From positions 1-64,000 of the forward strand of contig CACAIE010000004.1 of assembly GCA_902532475.1 (NCBI GenBank): a DNA stretch of 64,000 bases, in the 5' to 3' direction. Below the pieces are notes generated by a model that did no database searches, was not told the DNA's origin, and was given only the letters and a program-made list of their open reading frames with translations. The DNA is from an uncultured SAR116 cluster alpha proteobacterium (GTDB lineage: Bacteria; Pseudomonadota; Alphaproteobacteria; Puniceispirillales; GCA-002684695). Numbering within the stretch: position 1 is the stretch's first letter; the number at the start of each line of letters is the position of its first letter. This document shows, piece after piece, positions 36,995 through 47,220 of this stretch. The translations under genes and the position numbers were made by a program.

Positions 36995-38146
36995 ATGAAA
37001 TTAAATAAATTTAACACAATTATTGTGGCCGCTGGGAGAGGAATAAGATTTAGACACAGCACTCCTAAACAATTTATAAAAATAGGTAAAGATAAAATTT
37101 TAGATATTAACATTAATCAAATTTTAAGTCATAGGTTATGCGATTCAGTAATAGTAGTTTTAAACAAGGATTTTCAAAAATATTATGACTGTAATAAAAT
37201 AAAAAATAGAAAATTAAAGTTTGTTATTGGAAGAAATTCCAGGCAAGGATCAGTTTTAGAAGGATTAAAGGAAATTCCAAAAAATAATAATAGTTTAATA
37301 ATTCATGATGCAGCTAGACCAGGTATAGATCACGAGATCATTGATAATTTAATTAAAGGTTTAACCAAAAATGTATCATGTGTAATACCCATATTGCCAT
37401 TGTATGACAGTATAATAAAAAAAAATAAAAGTGATTTAGACTCTATTAAAAGAAAAGGTTTATATAGAATTCAAACCCCTCAAATATTTAGGAATAATGC
37501 TTTATCTATAAAAAATTTAAATATAAATGATGAGATAACTGATGAATCTGAAATAATTAGAAAAGAAAAGAAAAATATAAAAACTATAGATGGGAATGAA
37601 AAACTATTAAAAATTACTACATTATGGGATTATAAAATTTTGAAAAACATTTTGGAAAAAGAGAAAATATATAAAGTCGGAAATGGTTTTGATGTTCACA
37701 AATTTTCAAAAAAACCAGGCAAGCAATTATTTTTGGGTGGAGTTCCAATTGAACATCCTTATGGGTTAATAGGTCATTCAGATGCCGATGTTGTATTACA
37801 TTCAATTACAGATGCAATACTTGGTTCAATTTCCAATGGTGATATAGGTTCACATTTTCCACCTAACAACCCAAAATGGAAAGATGTAGACAGTTCAATT
37901 TTTTTAAAAAAATCAATGGAAATACTTAAAAAGAAAAAGGCTAAATTAATCAATGTTGATGTAACAGTTATTTGTGAAACACCTAAAATTTTAAATTATC
38001 AAGATAAGATCATTAAAAATATTTCTAATATAACAAAACTTAGTATCGATGATATATCAATAAAAGCAACTACAACAGAAGGCCTGGGTTTTATTGGCAG
38101 GAATGAAGGAATAGCTGTAATGTCAAATGTTATGATATTTATTTAA
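36995..38146 (+). CDS. ispDF: Bifunctional IspD/IspF (MEP isoprenoid pathway)
   Basis: 383 residues, fusion of 2-C-methyl-D-erythritol 4-phosphate cytidylyltransferase and MECDP synthase, the usual form in alphaproteobacteria. IspD part (1-225) shows VAAGRGIRFRHSTPKQF, VIHDAARPG and RIQTPQIF. IspF part (about 229-383) starts VGNGFDVHKF, with metal ligands D233 and H235, then GVPIEHPYGLIGHSDADVVLH, DIGSHFPP and the C-terminal KATTTEGLGFIGRNEGIA. It supplies isoprenoid precursors. It ends 2 nt before the convergent coq10-like gene. Confidence 0.96.
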   Translation: MKLNKFNTIIVAAGRGIRFRHSTPKQFIKIGKDKILDININQILSHRLCDSVIVVLNKDFQKYYDCNKIKNRKLKFVIGRNSRQGSVLEGLKEIPKNNNSLIIHDAARPGIDHEIIDNLIKGLTKNVSCVIPILPLYDSIIKKNKSDLDSIKRKGLYRIQTPQIFRNNALSIKNLNINDEITDESEIIRKEKKNIKTIDGNEKLLKITTLWDYKILKNILEKEKIYKVGNGFDVHKFSKKPGKQLFLGGVPIEHPYGLIGHSDADVVLHSITDAILGSISNGDIGSHFPPNNPKWKDVDSSIFLKKSMEILKKKKAKLINVDVTVICETPKILNYQDKIIKNISNITKLSIDDISIKATTTEGLGFIGRNEGIAVMSNVMIFI

Positions 38147-38148
38147 CT

Positions 38149-38583
38149 TTAATCATCATATAAGTATATAGCTCTTTTTTCGAATGCAGTGACCATTTTT
38201 TTCACAGCTTCAGAAAATAGTCTTTCCATTAAAGTTTGAAAAAAGATATTATTAAATTCAAAATCTAAATAAAATTTAATTTCACAACCATCTTTGAATT
38301 TTTTAAATTCCCATTTGTTGCTGAGAAATTTAAATGGACCCTCCTCATAATTTACTTCAATCTTCATCTTTTTTTTATCAAGACTTACATTGCTTCTAAA
38401 TTTTTCCCTAAAGAACTGAAACCCTATCATTAAGTCTGCAATGATTTTAGAGTTTTCTTTTTCGATCACTCTAGAAGCAATGCACCACGGAAGAAACTCA
38501 GGGTATTTCTCAACATCAGCAACCAATTCAAACATTTTTTCTGGTGAATAAAAAACATATCTAATTTCACTATGTTTAGTCAT
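38149..38583 (-). CDS. START/Coq10-like ubiquinone-binding protein (RatA family)
   Basis: 144 residues from the ATG at 38583, which overlaps the lipA stop as TGATG; a TTG one codon earlier is less likely. The SRPBCC fold is recognised from YSPEKMFELVADVEKYPEFLPWC at the N-terminus and FKFLSNKWEFKKF in the middle. Homologues are yeast Coq10 and bacterial RatA/YfjG, which bind ubiquinone or its intermediates to support respiration; the toxin role ascribed to RatA is doubtful for this clade. lipA-coq10 is a conserved alphaproteobacterial pair. Confidence 0.9.
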   Translation of the reverse strand: MTKHSEIRYVFYSPEKMFELVADVEKYPEFLPWCIASRVIEKENSKIIADLMIGFQFFREKFRSNVSLDKKKMKIEVNYEEGPFKFLSNKWEFKKFKDGCEIKFYLDFEFNNIFFQTLMERLFSEAVKKMVTAFEKRAIYLYDD

Positions 38584-39530
38584 CAAAAATAGTCACTATC
38601 AAAAGAAGAGTATTTTTGATCCCTAATTTTTTTTAATTTCTGAAAATCTTCACTTGCATGATATGAAGATCTTGTTAATGGTGATGCTGAAACCATTAAA
38701 AATCCCTTCCCTAAAGCATGCTTTTTATAAAAATTAAATTCTTCTGGAGTAATAAAGTTTTTAATTGGATAATGCTTTGGTGTAGGTTGCAAGTATTGCC
38801 CTATAGTAAGAAAATCAACATCAGCAGCTCTGAGGTCATCCATTAATTGTAGAACTTCTTTTTTAATTTCACCAAGTCCAACCATAATTCCAGATTTTGT
38901 AAAAATCTTTGGCATAAGTTGCTTTGCATCATTTAAAAGCTTTAAAGAACTGAAATACCTAGCTCCCGGCCTAACCTCATTATAAAGGCTAGGCACAGTT
39001 TCTAAATTATGATTAAACACATCGGGTTCCGATGAAATAATTGGATCTAAAGAGTTTGATTTATTTCTAAAATCTGGAGTGAGTATTTCGATAGTTGTAG
39101 AAGGACATTTTTTTCTAATTTCTTTAATAGTATTAGCAAACTGTGTTGCTCCACCATCATCGAGATCATCTCTATCTACTGATGTGATTACAACATGCTC
39201 TAAGCTCATTTCAAATACAGCTTCTGCTACTCTAATAGGTTCAAATATATCTACGGGAAAAGGATTCCCAGTTTTTATATTACAAAAAGCACACGCTCTG
39301 GTGCAAATATCACCAAGTATCATCATTGTTGCATGTTTTTTGGACCAACATTCTCCAATATTAGGGCAAACGGCTTCTTCACAGACCGTAATCAAATTCT
39401 TTGAATTCATTAATTTTTTAACATTTTTCCAATTATCAGATGATGGAGCTTTTACTTTTAGCCAATCAGGTTTTTTTATAGAATAAGTTGGAATATTTTT
39501 ATGTTTTTCTGGGTGTCTTGAAGAGTTCAT
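38583..39530 (-). CDS. lipA: Lipoyl synthase
   Basis: 315 residues. The auxiliary 4Fe-4S cluster ligands are C50, C55 and C61 in [14 protein letters not shown]. The radical-SAM motif C76-x3-C80-x2-C83 is in [25 protein letters not shown] and the C-terminal RSSYHA serine ligand are present. It inserts sulfur at C6 and C8 of octanoyl groups on E2, E1-beta and glycine-cleavage H protein. Position directly after lpd places lipoate making with the lipoyl enzymes that need it. Confidence 0.97.
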   Translation of the reverse strand: MNSSRHPEKHKNIPTYSIKKPDWLKVKAPSSDNWKNVKKLMNSKNLITVCEEAVCPNIGECWSKKHATMMILGDICTRACAFCNIKTGNPFPVDIFEPIRVAEAVFEMSLEHVVITSVDRDDLDDGGATQFANTIKEIRKKCPSTTIEILTPDFRNKSNSLDPIISSEPDVFNHNLETVPSLYNEVRPGARYFSSLKLLNDAKQLMPKIFTKSGIMVGLGEIKKEVLQLMDDLRAADVDFLTIGQYLQPTPKHYPIKNFITPEEFNFYKKHALGKGFLMVSASPLTRSSYHASEDFQKLKKIRDQKYSSFDSDYF

Positions 39531-39545
39531 TGAGTATTTTACATG

Positions 39546-40958
39546 TTAAAAATGAATGGCACGATTATACGCACTAAGTACAGATTCGTGTAAAGCTTCA
39601 GAAAGAGTTGGATGAGCAAAAACAGTATTCATAATATCTATTTCAGTTGTTTCCAGTGATTTAGCAACACTGTAAAGATTAATTAGCTCAGTTACTTCAG
39701 ATCCGATCATATGTGCACCAATTAATTCACCTGAAACTTCATTAAAGATTGTTTTAACTAAACCCTCCTCTTCTCCCATTGCGACTGCCTTTCCATTGCC
39801 TAAAAATGGAAACCTGCCTACTTTAATTTTAAGTCCTTGATCAATAGCTTTTTTTTCAGTTAGACCAATTGAAGCTATCTGAGGATATGAGTAGGTGCAT
39901 CCAGGGATTTTACCAACGTTTATTTTATGAACATAATCTAGTCCTGCTATCTTTTCAGCAGCTATGATGCCCTCATGTGAAGCTTTGTGTGCTAACCAGG
40001 GAGAAGATGTAACATCGCCTATAGCGTAAATATTTTTCTCTTTTGTTTCCATATATTCATCTGTCACTATATGACCATTTTCAACCTCAACATTTGTGTT
40101 ATCTAAACCTATGTTTTCAGTATTCCCAGTAATGCCAATTGCTATTAATGTTTTTTCAGATTTTAATTTTACTTCTTGATTACCAATCTTAATATTTGAA
40201 GTAACATCATTTTCTGAATTATTAATAGAAACAACTGAAGCATTATTTAAAAACTTTATGCCCCTCTTTATAAATATAGATTTTGCCATTTCCGAAATTT
40301 CTTCATCTTCATTAGGTAAAATTCGATTTTCCAATTCAACGACAGTTACTTTTGAACCCATATCATTATAAAAACTTGCAAACTCCATCCCTATTGCTCC
40401 TGAACCAACTATGCTAATGGATTTTGGAATAGATTTTGGGGTCATGGCTTCTTTGGATGTCCAAATATTTTCATGGACTAAATCTATATTTGGCAGTAAT
40501 TTTGGTTTTGAGCCGGTAGCGAGAATTAAATTATTAGTATTAACTGTTATATATTTATTTTTAGAGTTCAAAATATTAATCTCTATATTTTTATCATAAA
40601 GTTTATTTATTGATCCAAATCCTTTAATTACTTGAACTTTATTTTTCTTTAATAGATGGCTTACTCCTGAAGATAATGTTTTTGATACAACTCGAGATCT
40701 TTGAATAATTTCACTTATGTCAAATGAAATCTTACCTTCTATATTGATACCAAAATCCTTAAACTTGCTAATATTATTTTTAAATTCACTAACTTTTAAC
40801 AAGGCTTTTGTTGGTATGCATCCCCAATTTAAACATACTCCACCTAGCTCATTTGCTTCAACCAAAAGAACATTTAATCCTAATTGACTACCTCTAATAG
40901 CAGAAACATACCCTCCTGGACCGCCTCCAAATACAATTAAATCATAGTTATCGTTCAT
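39546..40958 (-). CDS. lpd: Dihydrolipoyl dehydrogenase (E3)
   Basis: 470 residues. The FAD motif is GGGPGGYVSAI, the redox disulfide C42/C47 is in GGVCLNWGCIPTKALL, the NAD motif is IVGSGAIGMEFASFY, then YAIGDVTSSPWLAHKA, and the C-terminal active-site base lies in FAHPTLSEALHE. It reoxidises dihydrolipoamide of the pyruvate (and likely other 2-oxoacid) dehydrogenase complexes, using NAD. It is the fourth gene of the pdhABC-lpd operon, 12 nt after pdhC. Confidence 0.96.
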   Translation of the reverse strand: MNDNYDLIVFGGGPGGYVSAIRGSQLGLNVLLVEANELGGVCLNWGCIPTKALLKVSEFKNNISKFKDFGINIEGKISFDISEIIQRSRVVSKTLSSGVSHLLKKNKVQVIKGFGSINKLYDKNIEINILNSKNKYITVNTNNLILATGSKPKLLPNIDLVHENIWTSKEAMTPKSIPKSISIVGSGAIGMEFASFYNDMGSKVTVVELENRILPNEDEEISEMAKSIFIKRGIKFLNNASVVSINNSENDVTSNIKIGNQEVKLKSEKTLIAIGITGNTENIGLDNTNVEVENGHIVTDEYMETKEKNIYAIGDVTSSPWLAHKASHEGIIAAEKIAGLDYVHKINVGKIPGCTYSYPQIASIGLTEKKAIDQGLKIKVGRFPFLGNGKAVAMGEEEGLVKTIFNEVSGELIGAHMIGSEVTELINLYSVAKSLETTEIDIMNTVFAHPTLSEALHESVLSAYNRAIHF

Positions 40959-40970
40959 AGATAGAATAAC

Positions 40971-42236
40971 CTATAGCAACATTAAAGATGGATTTTCAAT
41001 CAAGCTTTTAAAGACCTTCAACCATTTTGCGCCTAAAGCTCCATCTACAACTCTGTGATCACAAGACAATGTAACTGTCATAATTTCAGAAATTATTACT
41101 TCTTCATTAACGATTATAGGTCTTTTTTCGGCCATTCCTACAGCCAAAATCATACTTTGGGGTGGGTTAATAACTGCTGTAAAGTTTTTAACTCCAAACA
41201 TCCCTAAATTTGATATAGTAAAATTACCTCCTTGGTATTCCTCTGGAGACAATTTGTTTGCTTTTGCTCTTATTGCTAAGTCTTTTACTTCACTAGATAA
41301 TTCTTCTAATCCTTTAATTTCAACGTTTTTGATTATTGGGGTAATTAATCCATCATCTATAGCAACAGCAACTGCTATATCATAGTTTTGATAATATCTA
41401 ATGAATGAATCATTCCAACTACAATTGGCCTTTGGAACAATTTTTAAGGCTTTAGAGGATGCCTTTATTACAAAATCATTTACTGAAATTTTTAAATTAT
41501 TTTTATCATTTATTATTTTCCTAACTTCATTCAATTTTGAAATATCGCAGTCTACAGTAAGAAAAAAGTGAGGAGTTTCCTGCAAAGAAGTAGTTAATCT
41601 TTGCGCTATAGTTTTACGCATATTCGTATTTGGTACATCATTAAATTTAGCATCACTATTAGAAGTCCCTGAAAGGGAACTTTCTTTAACAATATTGCCT
41701 TCAGATAAATTCTCTAATTTGAGATCATCTTTAACTATTCTGCCTTTTGGTCCAGAACCAATAATTTTTGAAAGATCAATATTATTTTGTTCCGCCAATC
41801 TCTTCGCAAGAGGAGATGCAATAACCCTTGAATAATTATCTATATTATTTGATTTTGTGACTACCTTGGTTTGAGTTTCGTTGTCTTGATTTTCATCTCT
41901 TTTATCAAATTTACCATCACTATCGCTTGAAATAGTTTTAGCCTTTTTAATACCAGATGATTCCGAAAAAGTATTAAGTTCTTCCTCTGTGTCACCATCT
42001 TCTTTTATTATAGCTATAGGAGAATTGACAGAAACATTTTCCTCCCCCTCTTGGACTATTATCTCAAATAAAACTCCATTATCTGATGATTCAATTTCCA
42101 TTGTAGCTTTATCTGTCTCAATTTCTGCTATCACATCTCCAGAGGTAATTTTATCGCCCAAATTTTTTAACCATTTAGCTAGCTTTCCTTCTTTCATAGT
42201 CGGCGATAGAGATGGCATGTTAATTAAAACTGGCAT
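40971..42236 (-). CDS. pdhC: Pyruvate dehydrogenase complex E2, dihydrolipoamide acetyltransferase
   Basis: 421 residues. One lipoyl domain carries the modified lysine K43 in [13 protein letters not shown] Ser/Asp/Thr-rich linker leads to the E3/E1-binding domain (about 138-172, ASPLAKRLAEQNNIDLSKI and GSGPKGRIVKDDL). The catalytic acyltransferase domain ends in LSCDHRVVDGALGA with the active-site His and Asp, and includes FTISNLGMFGVKNF. It forms the core of the complex and passes acetyl groups to CoA. It starts 2 nt after the pdhB stop. Confidence 0.96.
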   Translation of the reverse strand: MPVLINMPSLSPTMKEGKLAKWLKNLGDKITSGDVIAEIETDKATMEIESSDNGVLFEIIVQEGEENVSVNSPIAIIKEDGDTEEELNTFSESSGIKKAKTISSDSDGKFDKRDENQDNETQTKVVTKSNNIDNYSRVIASPLAKRLAEQNNIDLSKIIGSGPKGRIVKDDLKLENLSEGNIVKESSLSGTSNSDAKFNDVPNTNMRKTIAQRLTTSLQETPHFFLTVDCDISKLNEVRKIINDKNNLKISVNDFVIKASSKALKIVPKANCSWNDSFIRYYQNYDIAVAVAIDDGLITPIIKNVEIKGLEELSSEVKDLAIRAKANKLSPEEYQGGNFTISNLGMFGVKNFTAVINPPQSMILAVGMAEKRPIIVNEEVIISEIMTVTLSCDHRVVDGALGAKWLKVFKSLIENPSLMLL

Positions 42237-42238
42237 TA

Positions 42239-43546
42239 TTAATTTCCCAAACGATTACAAATAGATAAAGCTGCTTCAACTATATCCTCTACTTGAGGCA
42301 ATGCCATTTTTTCGAGATTCTCAGCATATGGAAGAGGCACATCAAGTCCAGTAACTCTTGAAATTGGAGCGTCCAACCAATCAAATGCTTTTTCTTGAAC
42401 TTGCGAAATTATTTCTGAACTTATCCCTGAAAAAGGGAACCCTTCCTCACATATAATTAGTTTATTCGTTTTTTTGACACTATCTATTATTAAGTTTATA
42501 TCCAAAGGTTTTATTGTTCTTAAATCTATAATCTCTGAATCAATGTTTTGGCCTAACAATACCTTTGAAGCGCTTAAAGCTTTTCCAACCATTATTGAAA
42601 AAGCAACTATAGTAACATCATTACCAGACTTTATTAAATTTCCCTGCCCTAAAGGAATAGTTTCATTATCAATAGTTGTTTCAAAACTTTGACCATATAA
42701 AAGTTCATTTTCTAAAAATATTACTGGATTAGGATTTCTTATAGAAGATTTCAGTAACCCTTTGGCATCTGATGCAGACCATGGTGCTACAACTTTCAGG
42801 CCAGGACAATGCGCATACCAACTAGCAAAACATTGAGAGTGTTGGGCAGCCACCCTTGAAGCAGCTCCATTTGGACCTCTAAAAACAATTGGGCATCCCA
42901 TTTGACCTCCTGACATATATAATGTCTTAGCGGCTGAATTAATTATTTGATCAATGGCCTGCATCGCAAAGTTAAAAGTCATAAACTCAATTATTGGCTT
43001 TAATCCTCCAAAAGCAGCTCCAACTCCTAAACCAGCAAAACCTTGTTCAGTTATGGGCGTATCAATCACTCTCTTATCTCCAAATTCTTCTAATAAACCT
43101 TGCGTTACCTTATATGCTCCCTGATATTCAGCCACTTCTTCACCCATGATAAAAATAGTATCATCTAATCTCATTTCTTCAGCCATAGCATCTCTAATTG
43201 CTTCTCTAACTGTAATATTATTGTCAGAAGTTTTAATATCTTGCATCAACTTAATATCTATATTTTCTGTAAAAGATTTGTTAGTTTCTATTTTTTTATT
43301 AATGAAATTACCATCATCTACAACCGCTAAAACGGTACCAACTGGAATATCTTTTTCACCTTCTTTAATTAGAATGTTTTTAACTTTACCTTCCTCAATG
43401 CTTTCCAATTCCATCGTAGCTTTATCTGTTTCAATTTCAGCAAGTACATCTCCAGTCAAAACGCTATCTCCCTCCTTAACAAACCATTTAACTATTGAGC
43501 CAGAAGTCATCGTTGGAGATAAAGAAGGCATTTTAATTTCTATCAT
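42239..43546 (-). CDS. pdhB: Pyruvate dehydrogenase E1 beta with N-terminal lipoyl domain
   Basis: 435 residues, about 110 longer than a plain E1-beta because of an N-terminal lipoyl domain (1-78) with the lipoylated lysine K42 in [12 protein letters not shown]. After a linker, the transketolase-like part starts [15 protein letters not shown] and includes [17 protein letters not shown] and [12 protein letters not shown]. The lipoyl-E1-beta fusion is a known alphaproteobacterial trait. It pairs with E1-alpha from the gene before it, 15 nt away. Confidence 0.96.
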   Translation of the reverse strand: MIEIKMPSLSPTMTSGSIVKWFVKEGDSVLTGDVLAEIETDKATMELESIEEGKVKNILIKEGEKDIPVGTVLAVVDDGNFINKKIETNKSFTENIDIKLMQDIKTSDNNITVREAIRDAMAEEMRLDDTIFIMGEEVAEYQGAYKVTQGLLEEFGDKRVIDTPITEQGFAGLGVGAAFGGLKPIIEFMTFNFAMQAIDQIINSAAKTLYMSGGQMGCPIVFRGPNGAASRVAAQHSQCFASWYAHCPGLKVVAPWSASDAKGLLKSSIRNPNPVIFLENELLYGQSFETTIDNETIPLGQGNLIKSGNDVTIVAFSIMVGKALSASKVLLGQNIDSEIIDLRTIKPLDINLIIDSVKKTNKLIICEEGFPFSGISSEIISQVQEKAFDWLDAPISRVTGLDVPLPYAENLEKMALPQVEDIVEAALSICNRLGN

Positions 43547-43561
43547 TTCAACTCTCCTGTG

Positions 43562-44605
43562 CTAAAGGTAAATATCAGTCATCAATTCCTCTTTATCGGG
43601 CAAACTACTTTGCTCAGCAAATTCTGATGCTTCTGATACTATTAATTTAATTTTACCGTCGATATCTTTAAGATGATCATCTTTAATATTATTTTCTTGT
43701 AAAATTTCCTTTAAACTTTCTATAGAATCCTTTTGCTTTCTAACTGCATCAACCTCTGATCGAGTGCGATATTTTGCAGGATCAGACATTGAATGTCCTC
43801 TATATCTATAAGTTTTCATTTCTAATATATAAGGACCTTTGCCTTTTCTAGTATAATCTAAGGCCTCTTTTCCAGCTTGCCTGACAGAAAGCACATTCAT
43901 TCCATCAACCTCCGTTCCAGGTATGCCGTAAGCTTTACCTCTTTCTGCAAGTGATCTCCCTGCTGAAGCTCTTGTAACTGATGTCCCCATTCCATATTTA
44001 TTGTTTTCAATTATAAATACTACTGGCAATTTCCACAATGCAGACATATTAAAGCTTTCATAAACCTGGCCTTGATTAACAGCCCCATCACCTAAATATG
44101 TCATACACACAAAACCATCTTCTTTATATCTATGGGAAAAAGCTAAACCAACTCCTATAGGAACTTGAGCTCCAACTATTCCATGACCTCCATAGAAGTT
44201 TTTTTCTCTGCTAAACATGTGCATTGAACCACCTTTTCCTTTAGAATAACCTCCTTCTCTGCCAGTTAACTCTGCCATTACACCCTTTGGGTCCATTCCG
44301 CATGCAAGCATATGCCCGTGATCTCTATATGAAGTAATAACACTATCTCCAGGTTCGCAGACTGATTGCATACCTACAACTACAGCTTCTTGGCCAATGT
44401 ATAAGTGACAAAACCCAGCTATAGTTCCCATTCCATAAAGTTGACCTGCCTTTTCCTCAAATCGTCTAATTAAAAGCATTTGTTTATAAAGTTCAATTAA
44501 TTGATTTTTATTTAATAGATTATTATTTAGCTTTTTTATTGGCCGACCTGGAGATTTCCTCTTTAAAGGAACTTTTGTTTTTTCTTTTGAAAATGGTTTT
44601 CTCAT
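43562..44605 (-). CDS. pdhA: Pyruvate dehydrogenase E1 alpha
   Basis: 347 residues. The thiamine-diphosphate motif GDGAVNQGQVYESFNMS ends in the ENN triplet (IIENNKYGMGTS). YRDHGHMLACG and the phosphorylation-loop region YRYRGHSMSDPAKYRTR are present. About 25 basic N-terminal residues precede the conserved core. It decarboxylates pyruvate and transfers hydroxyethyl to lipoyl-E2. It heads the pdh operon, with a 120-nt gap upstream to ftsB that should hold the promoter. Confidence 0.96.
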   Translation of the reverse strand: MRKPFSKEKTKVPLKRKSPGRPIKKLNNNLLNKNQLIELYKQMLLIRRFEEKAGQLYGMGTIAGFCHLYIGQEAVVVGMQSVCEPGDSVITSYRDHGHMLACGMDPKGVMAELTGREGGYSKGKGGSMHMFSREKNFYGGHGIVGAQVPIGVGLAFSHRYKEDGFVCMTYLGDGAVNQGQVYESFNMSALWKLPVVFIIENNKYGMGTSVTRASAGRSLAERGKAYGIPGTEVDGMNVLSVRQAGKEALDYTRKGKGPYILEMKTYRYRGHSMSDPAKYRTRSEVDAVRKQKDSIESLKEILQENNIKDDHLKDIDGKIKLIVSEASEFAEQSSLPDKEELMTDIYL

Positions 44606-44725
44606 ATATAAATTATTTAAAAAGTTTGCATCCCATAATAATTATAATATATATTTTAAAAATTTCAATATTTTATAACTATTTGTTTTTATGTAATTTA
44701 TTTAATTTTAACTAAAATAAGTTAA
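44606..44725. promoter_or_regulatory. AT-rich gap between ftsB and pdhA
   Basis: 120 nt, almost only A and T runs, between the ftsB stop and the pdhA start on the minus strand. It is the likely site of the pdh operon promoter, but no convincing hexamer pair, PdhR-type operator or terminator hairpin can be singled out. Confidence 0.35.
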
Positions 44726-45037
44726 TTATTTAAATGGCATAAATAAGTTATCCTTATAAGTGTAACCTAGATATTGATAAGCAAGTTCTTCTAATAAGTC
44801 TTTATCTATTTCTGGCCCTTTGATAAGATTAACTCTATTCCTTGTAATAAATATTTCTTTATCAATGATTTTTAACTTTTGTTCTGTTAAAAATATTTGA
44901 GATTTTAAATAAAAATATTTAGGCAAACCGCCATTATTTCCAAAGGCGTTTAAGATCAATAGCACTGAAATCAAAATAGGAATAATAGCATATATTATTT
45001 TGATTGATTCAGAACTAAATGTCTTAAGGTTGAACAT
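44726..45037 (-). CDS. ftsB: FtsB/DivIC septum formation initiator family protein
   Basis: 103 residues: a cytoplasmic start, one membrane helix (IIYAIIPILISVLLILNAFG, 15-34), then a coiled-coil segment (KSQIFLTEQKLKIIDKEIF) and a conserved LLEELAYQYLGY ending. This is the layout of FtsB, which joins FtsL and FtsQ in the divisome. The position between eno and pdhA is the standard alphaproteobacterial site of ftsB. The sequence itself is divergent, so the call leans on layout and context. Confidence 0.85.
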   Translation of the reverse strand: MFNLKTFSSESIKIIYAIIPILISVLLILNAFGNNGGLPKYFYLKSQIFLTEQKLKIIDKEIFITRNRVNLIKGPEIDKDLLEELAYQYLGYTYKDNLFMPFK

Positions 45038-45084
45038 AAATATATTGAATCAAAATAAAACAAATCGGTCAATAAAATAAATAA

Positions 45085-46359
45085 TTATTTTAAAATATTT
45101 GAACCATTGTATATTGCTTTGCTTCCAAGTTCCTCTTCAATTCTAAGAAGCTGGTTATACTTACAAAGTCTTTCAGAGCGGGATAATGATCCTGCTTTAA
45201 TTTGTCCAGCTTTTAATGCTACTGATAAATCAGCAATATATGTATCTTCTGTTTCACCAGACCTATGAGAAATTATTGTTCCATAATTACTGTTCTTTGC
45301 GAGGTTAATAGTATCTATAGTTTCAGTTAAAGTTCCAATTTGATTTAATTTAATTAATATTGAGTTTGCTGAATTATTTTTTATACCTTTTTCAAGCCTT
45401 TTATTGTTTGTAGCGAATAAGTCATCACCAACAATTTGCACTTTTTTACCAATAGAACTCGTTAACTCTTGATATCCTTCAAAATCATTTTCTTCAAGTG
45501 GATCTTCAATTGAAATTAACGGATAGTCAGAAACTAACTTTTCCCACATTTTTATCATTTGATCAGTATTTAATATTGTTGAACCTTGATCGATTTGATA
45601 ATTATTATTATTAAAAAATTCTGAAGAAGCAGCGTCAACAGCAATTTTAATTTCGTTATCTAAATTTCTTCCAGAAATTTCTATTGATTTTAACACCAAA
45701 CCAAGAGCTTCATCTAAATTTTTAACTTCTGGAGAAAATCCACCCTCATCACCGACAGCAGTTGAAAAGCTTCTATCAGACAATATTTTTTTTAAATGAT
45801 GAAATACTTCTGCACCCCATCTTAATGCTTCTGAAAATGAACAAGCACCAACAGGCATAATCATTATTTCTTGGAAGTCTAAATTGTTATTCGCATGAGC
45901 TCCACCGTTAATAATATTCATCAATGGTGTAGGCATTAAAAAATCATCGTCCTCGCTTAAATATCTAAATAAGCTTTCTCGATTATTTAATGAAACTGCC
46001 CTAGAAACAGCTAGACTAACACCTAAAATTCCATTAGCTCCTAGTCTAGTTTTGTTTATTGTCCCGTCTAATTCTATTAATCTTTGATCTATTTTTCTTT
46101 GATCTAAGGGAGAAACCCCTTTTAAGTATTCATTTATTTCTGAATTAATACTTTTAACAACATTTTTCACCCCTTTTCCAAGGTATCTCATTAAATCTTG
46201 GTCTCTTTTTTCAACTGCCTCATGTTCTCCTGTTGATGCGCCAGAAGGAACTGAAGCTCTGCCAATTACTCCATTACTTAATTTAACATCAACTTCTATA
46301 GATGGATTGCCTCTAGAATCTAAAATCTCTCTTCCAAAGATATTCATTATTTCAATCAT
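45085..46359 (-). CDS. eno: Enolase
   Basis: 424 residues from the ATG at 46359 (MIEIMNIFGREILDSRGNPS); a TTG five codons upstream is less likely. Signatures include SGASTGEHEAVEKRD, NGGAHANNNLDFQEIMI, VGDEGGFSP, EDPLEENDFEGY, the GDDLFATN loop and SHRSGETEDTYIADL. It converts 2-phosphoglycerate to phosphoenolpyruvate and may be part of an RNA degradosome. It lies between kdsA, which also uses PEP, and ftsB. Confidence 0.97.
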   Translation of the reverse strand: MIEIMNIFGREILDSRGNPSIEVDVKLSNGVIGRASVPSGASTGEHEAVEKRDQDLMRYLGKGVKNVVKSINSEINEYLKGVSPLDQRKIDQRLIELDGTINKTRLGANGILGVSLAVSRAVSLNNRESLFRYLSEDDDFLMPTPLMNIINGGAHANNNLDFQEIMIMPVGACSFSEALRWGAEVFHHLKKILSDRSFSTAVGDEGGFSPEVKNLDEALGLVLKSIEISGRNLDNEIKIAVDAASSEFFNNNNYQIDQGSTILNTDQMIKMWEKLVSDYPLISIEDPLEENDFEGYQELTSSIGKKVQIVGDDLFATNNKRLEKGIKNNSANSILIKLNQIGTLTETIDTINLAKNSNYGTIISHRSGETEDTYIADLSVALKAGQIKAGSLSRSERLCKYNQLLRIEEELGSKAIYNGSNILK

Positions 46360-46386
46360 AAAAAACAATCTCAAAAAAGAATTTTA

Positions 46387-47202
46387 TCATACATTACTTT
46401 TTGAAAGTTCATCAAAACTTTTAAGTAACTTTAGTATTTTTCTTAAATCATTTAATGGTATCATATTAGGGCCATCTGAGGGAGCGGTATCTGGATTGTT
46501 ATGAGTTTCCATAAATAAGCCTGCAACCCCAACAGCTATTGCTGCACGTGCAAGTACCGGAACATACTTTCTTTCTCCTCCTGAACTTGAGCCCTTGCCT
46601 CCAGGTTGTTGAACGCTATGTGTAGCATCAAAAATAACTGGACAATTCGTATTTTTCAACTCAGGCAAAGACCTCATATCTGAAACTAAAGTGTTATAAC
46701 CAAAAGATACCCCCCTCTCTGTTACCATTACATTGTTATTTCCAGAACTTTTAACTTTATTTACAACTTCATGCATATCCCATGGAGCTAAAAATTGGCC
46801 TTTTTTAATATTAACAACGCAATTGGTATTAGCCGCAGAAATTAATAAATCAGTTTGTCTGCATAAAAATGCAGGTATCTGAAGCACATCAACTACGGAT
46901 CCCACTTTCTTACAATGAGAAGCTTCATGAACGTCAGTCAATATTGTTAATCCAAATTCCTGTTTAACTTTGGACAGGATCTCCAAACCTTCATCTATTC
47001 CAACTCCTCTATTTGATGAGAGTGAAGTTCTATTAGCTTTATCAAAAGATGATTTGTAAATTAAAGGTATATTTAATTCACTACAAATTTGTTTAATTTT
47101 TTCTGCATGAAACAGCGTATGATCAAGATTTTCAATCACACATGGCCCAGCAATCAAAACAAACGGCAAAGTATTTCCTATTTTAATTTCATTAATTTCC
47201 AT
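46387..47202 (-). CDS. kdsA: 3-deoxy-8-phosphooctulonate (KDO-8-P) synthase
   Basis: 271 residues. Seen are [77 protein letters not shown] and [21 protein letters not shown] ending ([14 protein letters not shown]). It condenses PEP with arabinose 5-phosphate for lipopolysaccharide KDO. The Cys at IAGPCV-N and the CxxxH-like context suggest the metal-dependent question should be judged on alignment. It sits 18 nt after pyrG in the conserved pyrG-kdsA-eno order. Confidence 0.96.
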   Translation of the reverse strand: MEINEIKIGNTLPFVLIAGPCVIENLDHTLFHAEKIKQICSELNIPLIYKSSFDKANRTSLSSNRGVGIDEGLEILSKVKQEFGLTILTDVHEASHCKKVGSVVDVLQIPAFLCRQTDLLISAANTNCVVNIKKGQFLAPWDMHEVVNKVKSSGNNNVMVTERGVSFGYNTLVSDMRSLPELKNTNCPVIFDATHSVQQPGGKGSSSGGERKYVPVLARAAIAVGVAGLFMETHNNPDTAPSDGPNMIPLNDLRKILKLLKSFDELSKSNV

Positions 47203-47220
47203 TCACAACACTTTTTCCAA

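Noticed and set aside
39079-39486. 135-codon frame antisense to lipA
   Set aside because: Opposite strand of a well-conserved gene with no independent start signals.
43146-43565. 139-codon frame antisense to pdhB
   Set aside because: Lies wholly opposite the conserved lipoyl and E1-beta coding sequence; hydrophobic composition is a by-product of the opposite frame.
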